NCBI GenBank assembly: GCA_963682025.1
Contig: OY821519.1
Span: 102,358,585-102,422,584 of the forward strand
DNA from: Cordilura impudica
Lineage: Eukaryota > Arthropoda > Insecta > Diptera > Scathophagidae
Reading direction: 5' to 3'
Length of the DNA stretch: 64,000 nt
Below the pieces are notes generated by a model. It saw only the letters and a program-made list of their open reading frames with translations. It ran no database searches and was not told where the DNA came from. This document shows positions 34,531 through 46,673 of this stretch, piece by piece (the first letter of the stretch is position 1; each line of letters starts with the position of its first letter). The position numbers and the translations under genes are program-made.

Positions 34531-35322
34531 CTTCCAATGTTTTTTAATCTATATATCGCACCTGTACCTCTAAAGTGAGTCAACTCAAAATTTTTCAATT
34601 TTCACTTCTTGCAAGAAAACGATACACAGTGGTCATATCCATCCACTGTAAAAATCTGACATCGATTTTTCTAGTCTTTTGAAAAAAAAAAAAAAATATA
34701 ATTGTAACTCTCTTTGTGTTATAAGAGTAGCTTCTTTAGAATCCACTAAAAAGACATATTTTGAGTTGCACCCAAAAAACTTGTTAGTTTTGATAATCAC
34801 TGAAAAAATCGCAAAAACAACTACTATTGTATACTTATTATTCGCAATTCTTTACAATGAGACAACTGTTTTTAAATTTTATAGTAAATATTAACAAGTA
34901 AGAAAATTATAGTCGGTCTAGACCGACTATACGATACCCTATACCATGCGTTTAGAAACCCTATCTCTTAGGCCCAACTAACTGGACATTGAAAATAAGC
35001 AAAAACCAAATTTGAGTGGGATTTTTATTAATTTTTTTGGATGCAGATATGAAAAAGTTCATATCGGATGCTATATCTATAAAGGGACTAGGTCCAAAAA
35101 TGGACCGATCCTGATCATGTTTGGTAAAGTCTCTTGTATTTTGCAAAAATATGTACAAACAAAATTTGAGAAGAATCAGTGCAATATTTTTGTTTTTTAA
35201 TAGATTTAAGTGAAGATCGGGAAGCAGCTCTATATGAGGTCAAAGGGATCATTTTTGGACTACTCATTAGTGGATGTAATGAACGCATACAAACCCAATT
35301 TGAGTAAGATCTATATGACAAT

Positions 35323-37371
35323 TTGGATCTTATGGCAATTTATGTCGATTTCATATGGGTAATTTGTATGGGGGCTAGGTCTGAACATGGACCGATTCTC
35401 ACCGATTTCAATAGCGTTCATCCCATGGCCGATAAAAGCTTATATACCAAAACGTCTGAAGCGATAGAGATAAACTTGTTTGCAGTTTATTTTCCAGGAG
35501 GCGAGTCGAATTCTCAATCTCAGGGCCTTTTCAGAAAAGATATTAGAAAACTCCTTAAAACCGATAGCAATGTTATAGTCTGTGGAGATCTAAATAGCAG
35601 ACATAGAAATTGGATGTGTAATCGTGCAAACGGCTGGGGAAATATTTTGTCCGATACAGTAACTATGCTACCTTATACCATCTTACACCCTAGTTCACCG
35701 ACATATGTACCTGTCTCAAGAAACAAAACGCCCTCTATTTTAGACATAATTGTCTCAAATATTCCTCAATACATTACAAATCCCACAACTGTTAATTCTT
35801 TAAGTTCCGATCACTTACCAGTGTCATACAAACTAAACTTGAAAGCATCACTAAATGAACGTCTATTCCTCAATTACAAAAAAGCAAATTGGGCACTTTT
35901 CAAATCTTCGATAAATAAATCAATTTCACATTTACCATGTAATATAGAAAATATAACAAATCATAACTCAATTGACCTCAGTGTAAATATTTTAACAAAC
36001 AGCATATTAGAAGCAGCTGATATCGCAGTTCCAAAAATTAAATCAGACTTTAAATGCAACATAATTACACCCCATATCAAACAACTTATTAATACTCGAA
36101 ATTTCTACCGAAGGCAATGGATGAGGTATCGAAACACAGCAGATCTTATAATTATGAAAAAATATTGCACAACAATTCGATATGAAATATCTAAACTGAG
36201 AAATAAAACATGGAACAATAAAATAAAAGATTTAGATAAATCATCCAAACCGTTTTGGAATATAGCGAAGTGCCTAAGAAAGAAAAAAATATTTGTACCT
36301 CCTATAATTGGAAATACGACTATACATTATAGTGACGAAGACAAGGCAAACCAACTTGCTTATAATTTTTTCAAAAACCACAAGCTTTCGGAGGACTTGG
36401 GGGAAAAATCACATGCCTCAATGGTTAATACTATTAATGACCAATTTTCTACTATTGATATTATAACAGACCCAACAGATTATGTAACAACTGATGAAAT
36501 AAGGTTAATAATTAAGGAACTAAAACCCCGAAAAGCAGCCGGCACAGATGGCATTAAAAATTTGATGTTACAACAATTACCTAATTGTGCTATTATTTAT
36601 TTTTGCTTCATAATAAATTGCTGTTTAAAATTACAACATTTCCCAAAAATCTGGAAAACTGCGAAAGTAGTTCCCATTTTAAAGCCAAACAAACCACCAA
36701 ATTTAGTAAATAGTTACCGTCCAATTAGTTTACTGAGCAGCCTTAGTAAAATCCTAGAAAAGGTTCTAAAAACTAGAATTTCAAAATTTATTGATCAGCA
36801 TAGTATTGTTCCATTACATCAGTTTGGCTTTAGACCATATCATAGCACCACCCATCAAATTAAACGGTTATATAACCATATTTATACGGGTTTCAAACAC
36901 GGCAATTCCACAATTTTGGTTACCTTGGACATAGAAAAAGCGTTCGATTCTGTATGGCACAATGGTTTATTGTATAAGATGATTCAATTTAATTTTCCGC
37001 TTTATCTTATTAGTGCTGTTGAATCATTCTTAAAAAATAGGTATTTTTGTGTTTGCCTAAATGATAAATATTCTGATCTCTTAGAGATTCCAGCCGGAGT
37101 TCCACAAGGTTCAGTTTTAGGACCAATCTTGTACATTTTATATTGTTCTGATATGCCAGATCTTAATGGTTGTAACTGCGCTACCTATGCTAATGATACC
37201 TGCTTATTTTTTTCTCATGAATTTGGTCAAAATATAGTGACCATATTACAATGCGCACTAGACGAATTAACAAATTATTTTCAAAAGTGGAAAATTAAGA
37301 TTAATGAGGAGAAAACTCAAGCTGTATTTTTTACTCGAAAACGCAAATCTTGTTTCTATCCCTCTAATTAA
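35323..37371 (+). CDS. Chimeric open frame: DINE-derived leader fused to LINE endonuclease and reverse transcriptase
   Basis: 682 residues. Residues 1-43 come from the DINE-like sequence (MDLMAIYVDFIWVICMGARS), then the LINE starts in mid-endonuclease (INLFAVYFPGG, VICGDLNSRHRNW, LSSDHLPVS), lacking about the first 90 residues including the catalytic Glu. The reverse transcriptase follows: PKIWKTAKVVPILKPNKPP, SYRPISLLSSLSKILEK, LDIEKAFDSVWHN, AGVPQGSVLGPILYILY. The catalytic box reads YANDT (622-626) where YADDT is expected, so a catalytic Asp is lost. The in-frame fusion is probably fortuitous. A stop at 37369-37371 cuts off the C-terminus. Not functional as a polymerase. Confidence 0.75.
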   Translation: MDLMAIYVDFIWVICMGARSEHGPILTDFNSVHPMADKSLYTKTSEAIEINLFAVYFPGGESNSQSQGLFRKDIRKLLKTDSNVIVCGDLNSRHRNWMCNRANGWGNILSDTVTMLPYTILHPSSPTYVPVSRNKTPSILDIIVSNIPQYITNPTTVNSLSSDHLPVSYKLNLKASLNERLFLNYKKANWALFKSSINKSISHLPCNIENITNHNSIDLSVNILTNSILEAADIAVPKIKSDFKCNIITPHIKQLINTRNFYRRQWMRYRNTADLIIMKKYCTTIRYEISKLRNKTWNNKIKDLDKSSKPFWNIAKCLRKKKIFVPPIIGNTTIHYSDEDKANQLAYNFFKNHKLSEDLGEKSHASMVNTINDQFSTIDIITDPTDYVTTDEIRLIIKELKPRKAAGTDGIKNLMLQQLPNCAIIYFCFIINCCLKLQHFPKIWKTAKVVPILKPNKPPNLVNSYRPISLLSSLSKILEKVLKTRISKFIDQHSIVPLHQFGFRPYHSTTHQIKRLYNHIYTGFKHGNSTILVTLDIEKAFDSVWHNGLLYKMIQFNFPLYLISAVESFLKNRYFCVCLNDKYSDLLEIPAGVPQGSVLGPILYILYCSDMPDLNGCNCATYANDTCLFFSHEFGQNIVTILQCALDELTNYFQKWKIKINEEKTQAVFFTRKRKSCFYPSN

Positions 37372-37823
37372 TTGAACATTAATGGGACAAGAATTCCATG
37401 GAGTGACAATGTTAAGTACTTAAGAGTGTATATGGATCGGAAATTAATATTTGAGCTACACATAAAAAGACAAATTGAAAATTCAACATGGCTAGAATTA
37501 TGCTGTATCCACTTATAAGACGTGGATCACACTTAAGCCATGAGAACAAAATAATTTTATCTAAAATAGTTTTCCAATCTATTTTGCTCTACGCATGCCC
37601 AGTTTGGGGCGTGTGTGCTGCGTCGCACATTAAAAAATTACAAATATGTCAAAACAAGCTGTTAAAAATGATGCTAAACCTACCATGGCACTTTTCCACC
37701 CGAATCCTTCACAACGGCAACAATATAAAGCTAATTCGGGACAGAATAAACACTGTCACGGAACGCTTTAAATTTTTCAGTAGTATTTCTGAAAATTCAC
37801 TTATTTCTAACCTGTATAACTAA
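37372..37823 (+). pseudogene. LINE ORF2 C-terminal remainder
   Basis: After the stop the frame shifts; 37488-37823 gives ILSKIVFQSILLYACPVWG, KKLQICQNKLLKMMLNLPWH and FSTRILHN, the usual C-terminal segment of Jockey-clade ORF2 proteins. The tail to 38219 is AT-rich 3' UTR and poly(A). Confidence 0.78.
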
Positions 37824-38645
37824 ATAGTGTCCCTATACCTGCATACATATAGCCCTAGGCTGTAGGTATGCATGCATATGGAATTTATTTATTATTATTT
37901 ATTTATTTATTTTTTTTATTTTTTTTCTACCATGAAATGTTTTATTTCAACTTATAACTAATATAAGTAATATAACAAACTAATAATAATAGACAAATAC
38001 TTTTGTCCCAATGTATTAAATCAAAGGCTTTAAATAAAATATCCTCTGAAATATAAAAATTTTATTCATTCAAAAATATTGTTATCTTTGTAATATAAAA
38101 TGTTTATATCTTAGATGAAAAGTTTAATAATAACTAAAACTCTGTAAATTGTGTGATAACAGTAGGTTAAGCAATTATTTTTAATAAATTTTAAATATAA
38201 AAAAAAAAAAAAAAAAGAAACAACTGTTTTTAAATTTTATAGTAAATATTAAAAAAAACCGTTTTTTGCCTGTACTGAAAATTTGTAAATTTTGAGCTGA
38301 CTCACTTTAGAGGTACAGGTGCGATATATAAAAAATTTACGAATATTTAAATGAGCCTAAAGGTATGTTAATCAATTTAGCAATTCACAATTCAACACAG
38401 AGCGTCTGATATATAATTTAAATCATTCGCATTAACAGGGTTTAATGATTATAAATATTTTATTTTACTTAATTTAATATATTTTTAAGACAGACTAAAC
38501 ATAAATTTTATCATTCTCAGTTTTTCCTCCATATGATCTATAACTATGCCAATTTCCACACTCCGTGCCTGCATATTGCTTAAAAAGGGAACTAAAAATT
38601 TACCTTTACGTATTAATATATGCATAGATAAAGCAAAGACATTTT

Positions 38646-39427
38646 TATACCCTATACCACTATGTGGTTTGGGTATAATGACTTTGTGCTGCTATTTGTA
38701 ACTACCAAAAATATTTGACCTAGACCCATCTTTTATTATACCGATCGAATCAGAATCACTTTCTGAGTCGATTTAACGATGTCCGTCCGTCCGTCCGTCC
38801 GTCTGTGTGTCCATGTAAACCTTATAATCAAACTGCAGGTCGCAAATATGAATATATTTCGACGAAATTTGGTATATAAGCTTTCGTCGGTGAAATTTGG
38901 TGAGAATCGGTCCATGTTCAGACCTACCCCATACAAATGACCCCTATGAAATCAACATAAATTGCCATAAGATCCAAATTATCATATAAATCTTAGTCAA
39001 ATTGGGTTTGTATGTATTTATTACATCCACTAATCAGTAGCCCAAAAATGATCCCTATGGGACAACTTTTAGTCATAGGCCCCATATAGAGCAGTTCCCG
39101 ATCTTCACCTAAATCTATAAAAAAAAAACAAAAATATTGCACTGATTCATCTCAAATTTTGTTTGCATGTATTTTTGCAAAATACAAGAGACTTTACCAA
39201 CCATGGTCAGGATCGGTCCATTTTTGGACCTAGCCCCCATATAGACATAGTATACGATATGAACTTTTTCATATCTGCAGCCAAAAAAATTAATAAAAAT
39301 GCCACTCAAATTTGGTTTATGCTTATTTTCTAAATCCAATTAGTTGGGCCTAAGAGATAGGGTCTCTAAACGCATGGTATAGGGTATCATATAGTCGGTC
39401 TAGACCGACTATAATTTTCTTACTTGT
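38646..39427 (+). mobile_element. DINE-1/mini-me-like element, full-length copy
   Basis: TATACCCTATACCACTATG at the left, GTCC repeats at 38780-38802, palindrome and CTTACTTGTT at the right. Confidence 0.75.
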
Positions 39428-39489
39428 TTTTTATCAATTAAACTAGATTTATTGGAGAGATAGTTTTATGCCATAAATTCTTAAATATG

Positions 39490-39860
39490 ATTTTGGCCAT
39501 GTGACCGCCACGTCTGGCGCGTTGAACATTAAAAGCTCGAAAACCAAGATCCTTTCGTCAGATCTTCCATTTGCTGAGAATGGCGCTGAATTGATGGATG
39601 TGGGTCTTCCTCAACGTTTTACTGTATAGCGGCTACAGCTTGTTCGGTGCGCACTGTTTGGCTTCTTATGGAATGCACATTATTATTAAGAGTAAACGTG
39701 GTGCAAAAAAGATTCATAGTTATTTGAATTAGCCGCTCTAATGGACGATTATGGCTGCCATAAAATGGACGAAGTGCACGATAAGTTTGATGCAAAGAAT
39801 CGTTCCTTTGATAGACAATTTATACAATATGCAAGCTTTGCTCTCGTGTCATGATGAAAT
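39490..39860 (-). pseudogene. DD41D-type transposase, N-terminal relic
   Basis: From ATG at about 39853 the minus strand reads NDSLHQTYRALRPFYGSHN and RSQTVRTEQAVAAIQ, then HPSIQRHSQQM: the N-terminal DNA-binding region of the DD41D family, with stops. The catalytic part is absent. Confidence 0.72.
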
Positions 39861-40059
39861 GGCAAACCAAGTTAAACAAAACGCAACTATTAACCTTTAA
39901 ATAGGTTGTCAAATAATGCAGTGTTACCAACTCAAAGTTGTGAACCTCCAAAAAATACCGTCTCATCACAAACATGATTTTCTGAAAACTCTTTTTATGG
40001 AGTAATAATAACTTTGTCGACTACATATCGATTGAAATTTTGAGAAAATTACATTATAC

Positions 40060-41090
40060 AGAAATGATTGATAAATCTTATGGTTGGACAGTACATACTT
40101 TGATTTTTATACCCTATTATTTATAATTTATATAAATGATATACCCAATATTTTAAATAAATGCGAAATAATTCTATATGCTGATAACGCACTGATCTAT
40201 GCTCAAGGAAATACAGAGGAACAATGTAAAGATAATATAATGCATGATATCAACAAAATAAACAATTGGCTGAAAATGAACAAATTAAAACTAACTAAAA
40301 AAAAAACTAAAATAATGGAAATAAACATGAACAGTAACACAGTTTTCAAAATTAATAATGAAACAATTGAAAAAGTTAATCAAATAAAATATCTGGGTTT
40401 CATAATCGATAAAGACTTAAAATTTAAACATCACGTCGATTACATATGTAAGAAAATTGGAAAAAAATCGGCTTATTGTGCGAAATAACATATCGATAAC
40501 AACGGCAATAAATATGTGCGAAATAAAATATCGATAACAACGGCAATAAATATGTATAACACAATGATAAAACCTCATTTTGAATTCGGCTCCACAATTC
40601 TGTATACCTGCTGCACAACAACACAATTGGAAAGATTGCAAAAACTTCAAAATAAGGCTATGCGTTCTATTTTAAAATGTAACAGATATACTCCCATCCA
40701 AAATATGCTAGATACATTGAAATGGCTGAACATACAACAAAGATTAGAATTTAATACGTTGAATTTTGTCCAAAAGATGAAGATGGGTAATGCTCCAGAA
40801 TACTTGATCGACCAACTGATGTACGTGGGAGAAGCTCAACCGTATAACTTAAGAAACGCGGAAAACTTTAGATTACAAAGGGTGACAACAACAGCAATGC
40901 AAAGATCTCTCTTCTTCAAGCGACTAAAAATATATAATACGTTACCTAACTATGTCAAATTAGAAAGAAATGTTAATGTTTTTAAAAGAAATGTCACACA
41001 ATTTTTAAGATATAACACAAATCAAGAAGTTGTATAAAAATTATTAAATATTATTTATTAGTTTTAAATTAAAGTATAATAAATACTACT
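40060..41090 (+). pseudogene. Non-LTR reverse transcriptase, 3' relic
   Basis: LLFIIYINDIPNILNKCEI leads to LYADNALIYAQG, where the YADD box has become YADN. KINNWLKMNKLKLTKKKTK and QIKYLGFIIDKDLKFKHH follow. A stop at 40486 lies in the first copy of a 38-bp tandem duplication (40478-40515, 40516-40553). The second copy leads into a 170-residue open tail (TTQLERLQKLQNKAMRSIL, TLKWLNIQQRLEF). The 3' end is AT-rich with (TAC)n at about 41083. The clade is not settled; it differs from the Jockey copies here. Confidence 0.78.
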
Positions 41091-41763
41091 ACTACCGGTG
41101 TGCTTCGCTACCCCTCATCGTTATAAAATAAAAAAAAAATAAAAAAAAATATTTATATATTAACAAAATATTATTTATTTAATTTAGAATTAATTATTGC
41201 ACTAACAACTTTATATAGTCAAGGGCTTATTAGAAGTTATTATGGATTTTAATTTTTCTAAAAAGGGCGTGGTCCCGCCCAGTTTTCTTGTAGTACTATT
41301 TCTATTAATTTCAATACGATATATACCAAATATCATCGCCGTAGGTTAAAAAATGGTCGAGATATGACGATTTTAAATTTTGGGTTATATGGGCGGGACC
41401 ACGCCCCTTTGTCCACTAACAACTTTATATAGTTAAGGACTTATTATTTCGCAAAAATATCTTTCTGTGAAAATTTCAGATTTTACGATTTTTTATTTTT
41501 CTAAAAAGGGGCGTGGTCCCGCCCACTTTTCTTCTGGTATGTATTTCTATTCATTTCAATACCATAAGTACCAAAATGACCGCCGTAGGTAAAAAAATTC
41601 CCGAGATATGACGATTTCAAGTTTTGGGTTATATTGGCGTGGCACCGCCCCTTTGTCCAATCAAAAATTTATATAGCCTATTATTCCTTCCAAAAATCGG
41701 TTCAGGGGTTTGGTCTCCTATAAAGCACAAACAAACACACATTCATTTTTATATATATATAGA
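41091..41763 (-). mobile_element. Non-autonomous Helitron (family C)
   Basis: The right edge gives TCTATATATATATAAAAATG on the minus strand, a Helitron 5' start. Two GGGCGTGGTCCCGCCCA-type units (41271, 41511) lie inside. The left edge holds the 3' motif GCGAAGCACACCGG. Confidence 0.65.
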
Positions 41764-41771
41764 TTGAAAGC

Positions 41772-42402
41772 AGATTAATTATAATTTAAGGTAAAATGGG
41801 GCCAAAAGGGGGATTTGGTAATAAAAAAATGTATGGCTACCTTACCTGTAGATAAAAAGTGTATAAAACTTTAGGTAAATACATATTACAAAAAAAGTAT
41901 TTTGTATAGCAAACATTGTTAGTGGTATAAGTAAGTATCTGAATTAAAAAAAAGGGGGCGGTGAAGTGGGCGTGGTTCATAGTTATATGGCGACGTTAAC
42001 AGTATTAAGAGCAATATACTACCAAATAAAAAAAAAATCCGTTTGAAGGAACAAATTTGTACAGAGAACAAAAAGTTTAAAACTTTCAAATTAAATTTGG
42101 CGTGAAAAGGGGCGTGAAAGGGGGCGTGGCGTAAGAAATGTTTATTTCTACCTCCCTCACCTGGAATATAATGTGTATACAACTTGAAGTAAATCTGTTA
42201 AAAACTATATGGGAGCAATTACATAATTTTAAAAAAGTGGACGTAAAAGTGGGCGTGGTCGAAAAAAAAGTACCCTATTAATCATGCCAGAGTCCCAGTT
42301 AAATGCTGTGAAAATTTCAGGAAGATCGGTCCAGAGGTTTAGTTTCCTATAAGGTACAAACAACCAAATAAACAAACACACATTCCATTTTATATATATA
42401 GA
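41772..42402 (-). mobile_element. Non-autonomous Helitron (family C), second copy
   Basis: The right edge is TCTATATATATAAAATGG on the minus strand. GGGCGTGG-type blocks at 41967, 42120 and 42250. Its edge abuts the DINE-like copy directly. Confidence 0.6.
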
Positions 42403-43075
42403 TACCACTATGTGGTTTGGGTATAATGACTTTGTGCTGCTGTTTGTAACTACCAAAAATATTTGACCTAAACCCATCTTTTATTATACCGATCGACTCA
42501 GAATCACTTTCTGAGTCGATTTAGCGATGTCCATCCGTCCGTCTGTGTGTCCATATAATCAAACTACAGGTCGCAAATATGAATATATTTCGATGAAATT
42601 TGATATATAAGCTTTTATCGGTCATAGGATGAACGCTGTTGAAATTGGTGAAATTCGGTCCATGTTCAGACCTAGTCCCCATACAAATGACCCTTATGAA
42701 ATCGACATAAATTGCCATAAGATCCAAATTACCATATACATCTCTGTCAAATTGGATTTTTATGTGTTTATTATATCCACTAATCAGTAGTCCAAAAATA
42801 ATCCCCATAGGACATTTCTTATTCATAGGCCCCATATAGATCTTCACTAAAATCTATTAAAAAACAAAAATATTGCACAGATTTTTCTCAAATTTGGTTT
42901 GTATATATTTTTTGAAAATATAAGTGACTGCCAAATAAGGTCAGTGTCGGTCCATTTTACGACCTAGTCCCCGTATATATATGGCACCCGATATGAAGTT
43001 TTTCATATCTGTAGCCAAAAAAATTAATAATGCCACTCAAATTTGGTTTATGCTTATTTTCTGTATCTAATTAGC
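42403..43075 (+). mobile_element. DINE-1/mini-me-like element, truncated
   Basis: The 5' part (TACCACTATGTGGTTTGGG onward) and the middle are present. The 3' palindrome is missing; it stops in 'tctgtatctaattag'. Confidence 0.7.
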
Positions 43076-45079
43076 AAGCAAAAATTATAATATATAAAAA
43101 ATAGAACACTTTATTTTTGTGCTAGGCTTTTTAGTTTTTATTTAATTAAAATGAATTTTACAATAAACTTAAAGCAAGAAAAAATGTGTTACATGAACAC
43201 ATAAACAATAATATTAAAGACTCATTTTGTAATACCCCTGCACCTTACGGTTTAGGAAGTATACTGAACATCGAAATAATAGGTTATTAAAGATAAATCA
43301 ATAATTGTTATCGACTAAGAATATAAAAATTAAAAGCAACATTTGTAATTAACTCACTTAAAGTGGACTAAAGTTTTCAATTATTGTGTACTCTCTATAT
43401 TTATGATGTTAAAAAAAATAATATCAAACTAAAGTTCAACTAAAAGTAAGAAAATTACAAAATTTTATAGCTTGTCTATACTTAAGACCTTTAAAATTTC
43501 AACAATAGAGTTCAAGATGGAAATGATTCTGCTATGATATCTATCTTAAAGGCGTAATAAATAAGTGCAATTAGAAATAAAGTTATTATGGCGCATTTTT
43601 TTTGGTATTATTATCACTTATGAAATAATAGTATTTATATGTAGTTAAAAGATAATAAAGTTATATAATTTTTAATTAACTCACTTAATGTGAGAATATC
43701 AATTAAATTCATCATGGAGCCTATAAAATTTCATTTTAAGACTTTAAGTTATAAAATCTTTTTCTAGTTCTTAATTATGTTAGATTTGGTTTTTTAATGA
43801 AATTTTTAGATTGAAGTGGCCAGATGATAAATTCACTTAATAGTTCTTACGTTACTCTCTTTTCTTAATTTTAAAACCTTATTTTGTTTTGTGTACATGC
43901 TTATTAATTCTAATTTTTGTTAATGTTCGTTTAATAAATTTTCTTTAGGTTAACTTTAAATAATTGTGTAAATAACATTAGTTAAACATTAAAAAAAATA
44001 TATAAGTTCGTTATTGGGGATTAATAAAGTTCAAGTAATAATTATTTTATTAATAAAGTTCAAGTAATAATTATTTTTTTTTTAAATAAATTTTCGTTAA
44101 AATTTCTTTAAATCTTAAACTAGTAAATTTTTAATAAATTTTTATATGATTTTTGTTTTTATAATTTATAACTTCTTTTTTAAACTTTTTTAAAATAAAC
44201 TCTTGCTGAGAAACAATCTTATACATACTATTTTTTTCTTTAATAAATATTTTTTAAAAAGGCTAAAAAAATTCTTTTGAACCGATGTTAATTTCCAAAA
44301 ATAATTTTGATATCCTTAATTTATAATTTTTAAATATTTTTAATTAAGTTTGTAATTTTTAATATTTTTTGTTATAACTTTCTGCTAGTTGTTGTATATT
44401 ACAGACAGTCACTAATAGTGCAAGGCGCGAAAAAAAATTCCCGCTCTCTTTTGCAAGGGTTAATGAAAACTCTTTAAAAAGTAACAAATATTTAACTCTT
44501 AATTTTAATTGCTTACATATATATATATATATTTTTCGTTTTGACATAGATGTTGTTTGCTTTTTATCAAAACAAACCTGATTATATTTCTTTTAACTAT
44601 TATTTTATATTTTTACAATATCTAAATTTGAATTTCCAGTCAAAGCTGCATTAACTAAAAATTTAACTAAATACTTTTAAGTAAAGGATTCACGTAAACA
44701 TTCTTACACTTTTTTTTTACAAATTTTAAATTTATTTTATTATGAATAAAAAAAGTACTAGAACTACTTGAAAATTTACCTTTGAATTTAGAATATATTT
44801 AAAATTATACAGCATTGTTGGTTTTTAAATTTCCGACGTGCATACATTTTTTTTTTCTTAAATTAAACTTTTTTTTTGTTTCATTGTAGTTTTTTTTTAT
44901 ATAATATTAGTGAAGTTAGTTATTATTTATTTTTAATTCGTTAACTTATTAGTAATTATTTGTATCGTTAAATTTTTTAATGTTGTTTATTTCATTTGTT
45001 GTAATCATTTCCTTATGTTGCCATAAAATTCCGTCATCATTTTGTTTGGTTTACCGTTATATGTTGATATGCTCTATTT
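43076..45079 (-). other. AT-rich stretch, candidate 3' UTR of the Gln-rich gene
   Basis: About 2 kb of very AT-rich sequence, free of the repeat families that fill the neighbourhood, directly after the stop codon at 45080. AATAAA-like motifs are many. Whether it is transcribed cannot be seen. Confidence 0.35.
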
Positions 45080-45169
45080 TTAACAGGTCATATGTTGTGT
45101 GCCTGGAGGAACCTTGTAGCTGGGATAATGATGGCTCAAGGCATTCTTAGCGAAGAAGTTAGTATAGTC
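45080..45169 (-). CDS. Gln-rich gene, terminal exon (29 codons and stop)
   Basis: On the minus strand the acceptor TCTATTACAG is followed by GACTATACTAAC and an open frame DYTNFFAKNALSHHYPSY, then KVPPGTQHMTC and TAA (45082-45080). It begins in phase 0, which fits the phase-0 end of the exon at 58261. The peptide looks like a conserved C-terminal tail: aromatic-rich, with FFAxNAL and PPGTQH. No other frame in the surrounding 2 kb has coding character. It is too short to be found by open-frame search alone. Confidence 0.82.
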   Translation of the reverse strand, partial: DYTNFFAKNALSHHYPSYKVPPGTQHMTC

Positions 45170-46019
45170 CTGTAATAGATAAGTGTAATATTAAATATTT
45201 ATAAGAGTTATAATGAATTTCAGGTTAGCAGTTTCCTATAAAAAGTTGCAGATAAAACGATTTATGCTTGCTTTCTATGTCCCTTAATGACCTCACCAAG
45301 TCTGTTAGTATCTAACGTGAGAGGTCTTCTTGATAACTTCAGAGAAGACGCTGTAATTTGGTTATGTTATAAAATAGGCAGAAGGTAGGGACCAGTAATT
45401 TTTAATGTATCAATTTCACATTTTGAATGTTAAAAAAATTACCAATAAAAAAAGTTTTTATTATACTCCATTTCTTTACAAATTAAGTTTACCATCATGT
45501 AATTAAATACAGCGGTTTCCCGATTTAATGAATACTCGGTTTAACGAATTCGCGATTTAACGAACAGCCAATTATTTTACATTGAGTGCCTTATATTACG
45601 AATGAAAACATGAATAACGAATAACACAGAAAAATTAGTTTAAAATAAGTAAAAAAAAGAGGAAATAAATAAAAGGAGAAGATTTTATTCGCTCAATTAT
45701 TTAGAAGAGTATTTTTATCCAATATATATGGAATACTAAAATTCTCTATATGTACAATTTTAAAATCAAAACTAAAACTTTTAAAATATAAGGAAAAAAT
45801 AATTTTGGGTCTTAAAATGGGCGAGTTTCCAAAAATGGAATGTTTAAATGATTCCAGATAGAGAAAAAGAAAAATATTCCAATAACTGGGCCTATTTTAA
45901 AGATAAAAGACTGCACCAGGTAGAAAAATTACAAAAGAAATTACAAATGCTAGCGGATCAAAAAAAAAAAAAAAAACTAAACCCCTGAAGTTAAACGAAA
46001 AAGCGTCGATATTTTCGAA

Positions 46020-46647
46020 AGTGTTGCCTATAGAGTATACTCATTCCTGCATACTTTTAAAATTGGCGTTTCGAAGCATTTGCTCCTGATGTAAGTTACA
46101 ATTAAAAAGCCTAGTTTATTATTAAAAATAATTTTTTATACATTTTGTAGGTAGAATCATTCTTAAAAAGCAACAATATACACCAAAATTCTGTTCTGAT
46201 TTTGGACAACGCGCCTTGCCATCCGCCAGCAGAAGAGTTGGTCAACGAAAACTAAAACTGCACTATAAAGTAGTCTCCTGTCCAAAATTATATCGTCAGG
46301 ACAGAAGGGCATAATAATTTTTTTTTTTTTAAATTGTGATAGCTCTAGCATTTCAAGCTGTTTCAGAAACCTCTTTTGAAAAATGTTGGAATAAAATGTT
46401 TATACCAAGCCAACCACATTTTGCTGAAGATGATGATGTTCCGTTTTCAACATTGTTACAAACTGATGAAGATCTAGTTTCAATTGGAAATAGATTACAA
46501 TTACTCCACGAAATTTTCCCAAATGTAAGAAATTTTTGTAGCGTTTTATTTAATTTTGAGTACGATCTAAAGGAATGGGTCGATCAAACTAATGCGATCA
46601 ATTTAGAAGAAACTGAAGGAGAATATGATAAGAATATATTACATTAA
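46020..46647 (+). pseudogene. Tigger transposase, catalytic and C-terminal relic
   Basis: VESFLKSNNIHQNSVLILD, then NAPCHPPAEELVNEN (46151-46250) contains the second Asp motif LDNAPCHP of pogo/Tigger DDE transposases. After stops and a poly(T) the frame 46336-46647 gives AFQAVSETSFEKCWNKMFIP and an acidic tail, the usual C-terminus. The N-terminal DNA-binding region is not recognisable. It is dead. Confidence 0.78.
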
Positions 46648-46673
46648 TTTTTATAATTTAATACCAAAACTTG

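Larger units (their letters stand above)
34893..38219 (+). mobile_element. Chimeric DINE-LINE retro-inserted unit
   Basis: It starts exactly at the DINE-like terminus (AACAAGTAAGAAAATTATAG), runs about 560 bp into that family (antisense to it), switches at about 35450 to a 5'-truncated Jockey LINE and ends in poly(A) (38198-38219). A direct duplication of 31-33 bp flanks the whole unit (34862-34892 and 38220-38250), so it entered as one piece. Confidence 0.8.
34549..38330. mobile_element. Foldback MITE family B, copy 2, split by a retro-insertion
   Basis: The ends are inverted repeats: TATATATCGCACCTGTACC, then CTCTAAAGTGAGTCAACTC on the left; their complement ends at 38330. Without the insertion it would be about 455 bp, close to copy 1 (416 bp). 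Confidence 0.8.
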
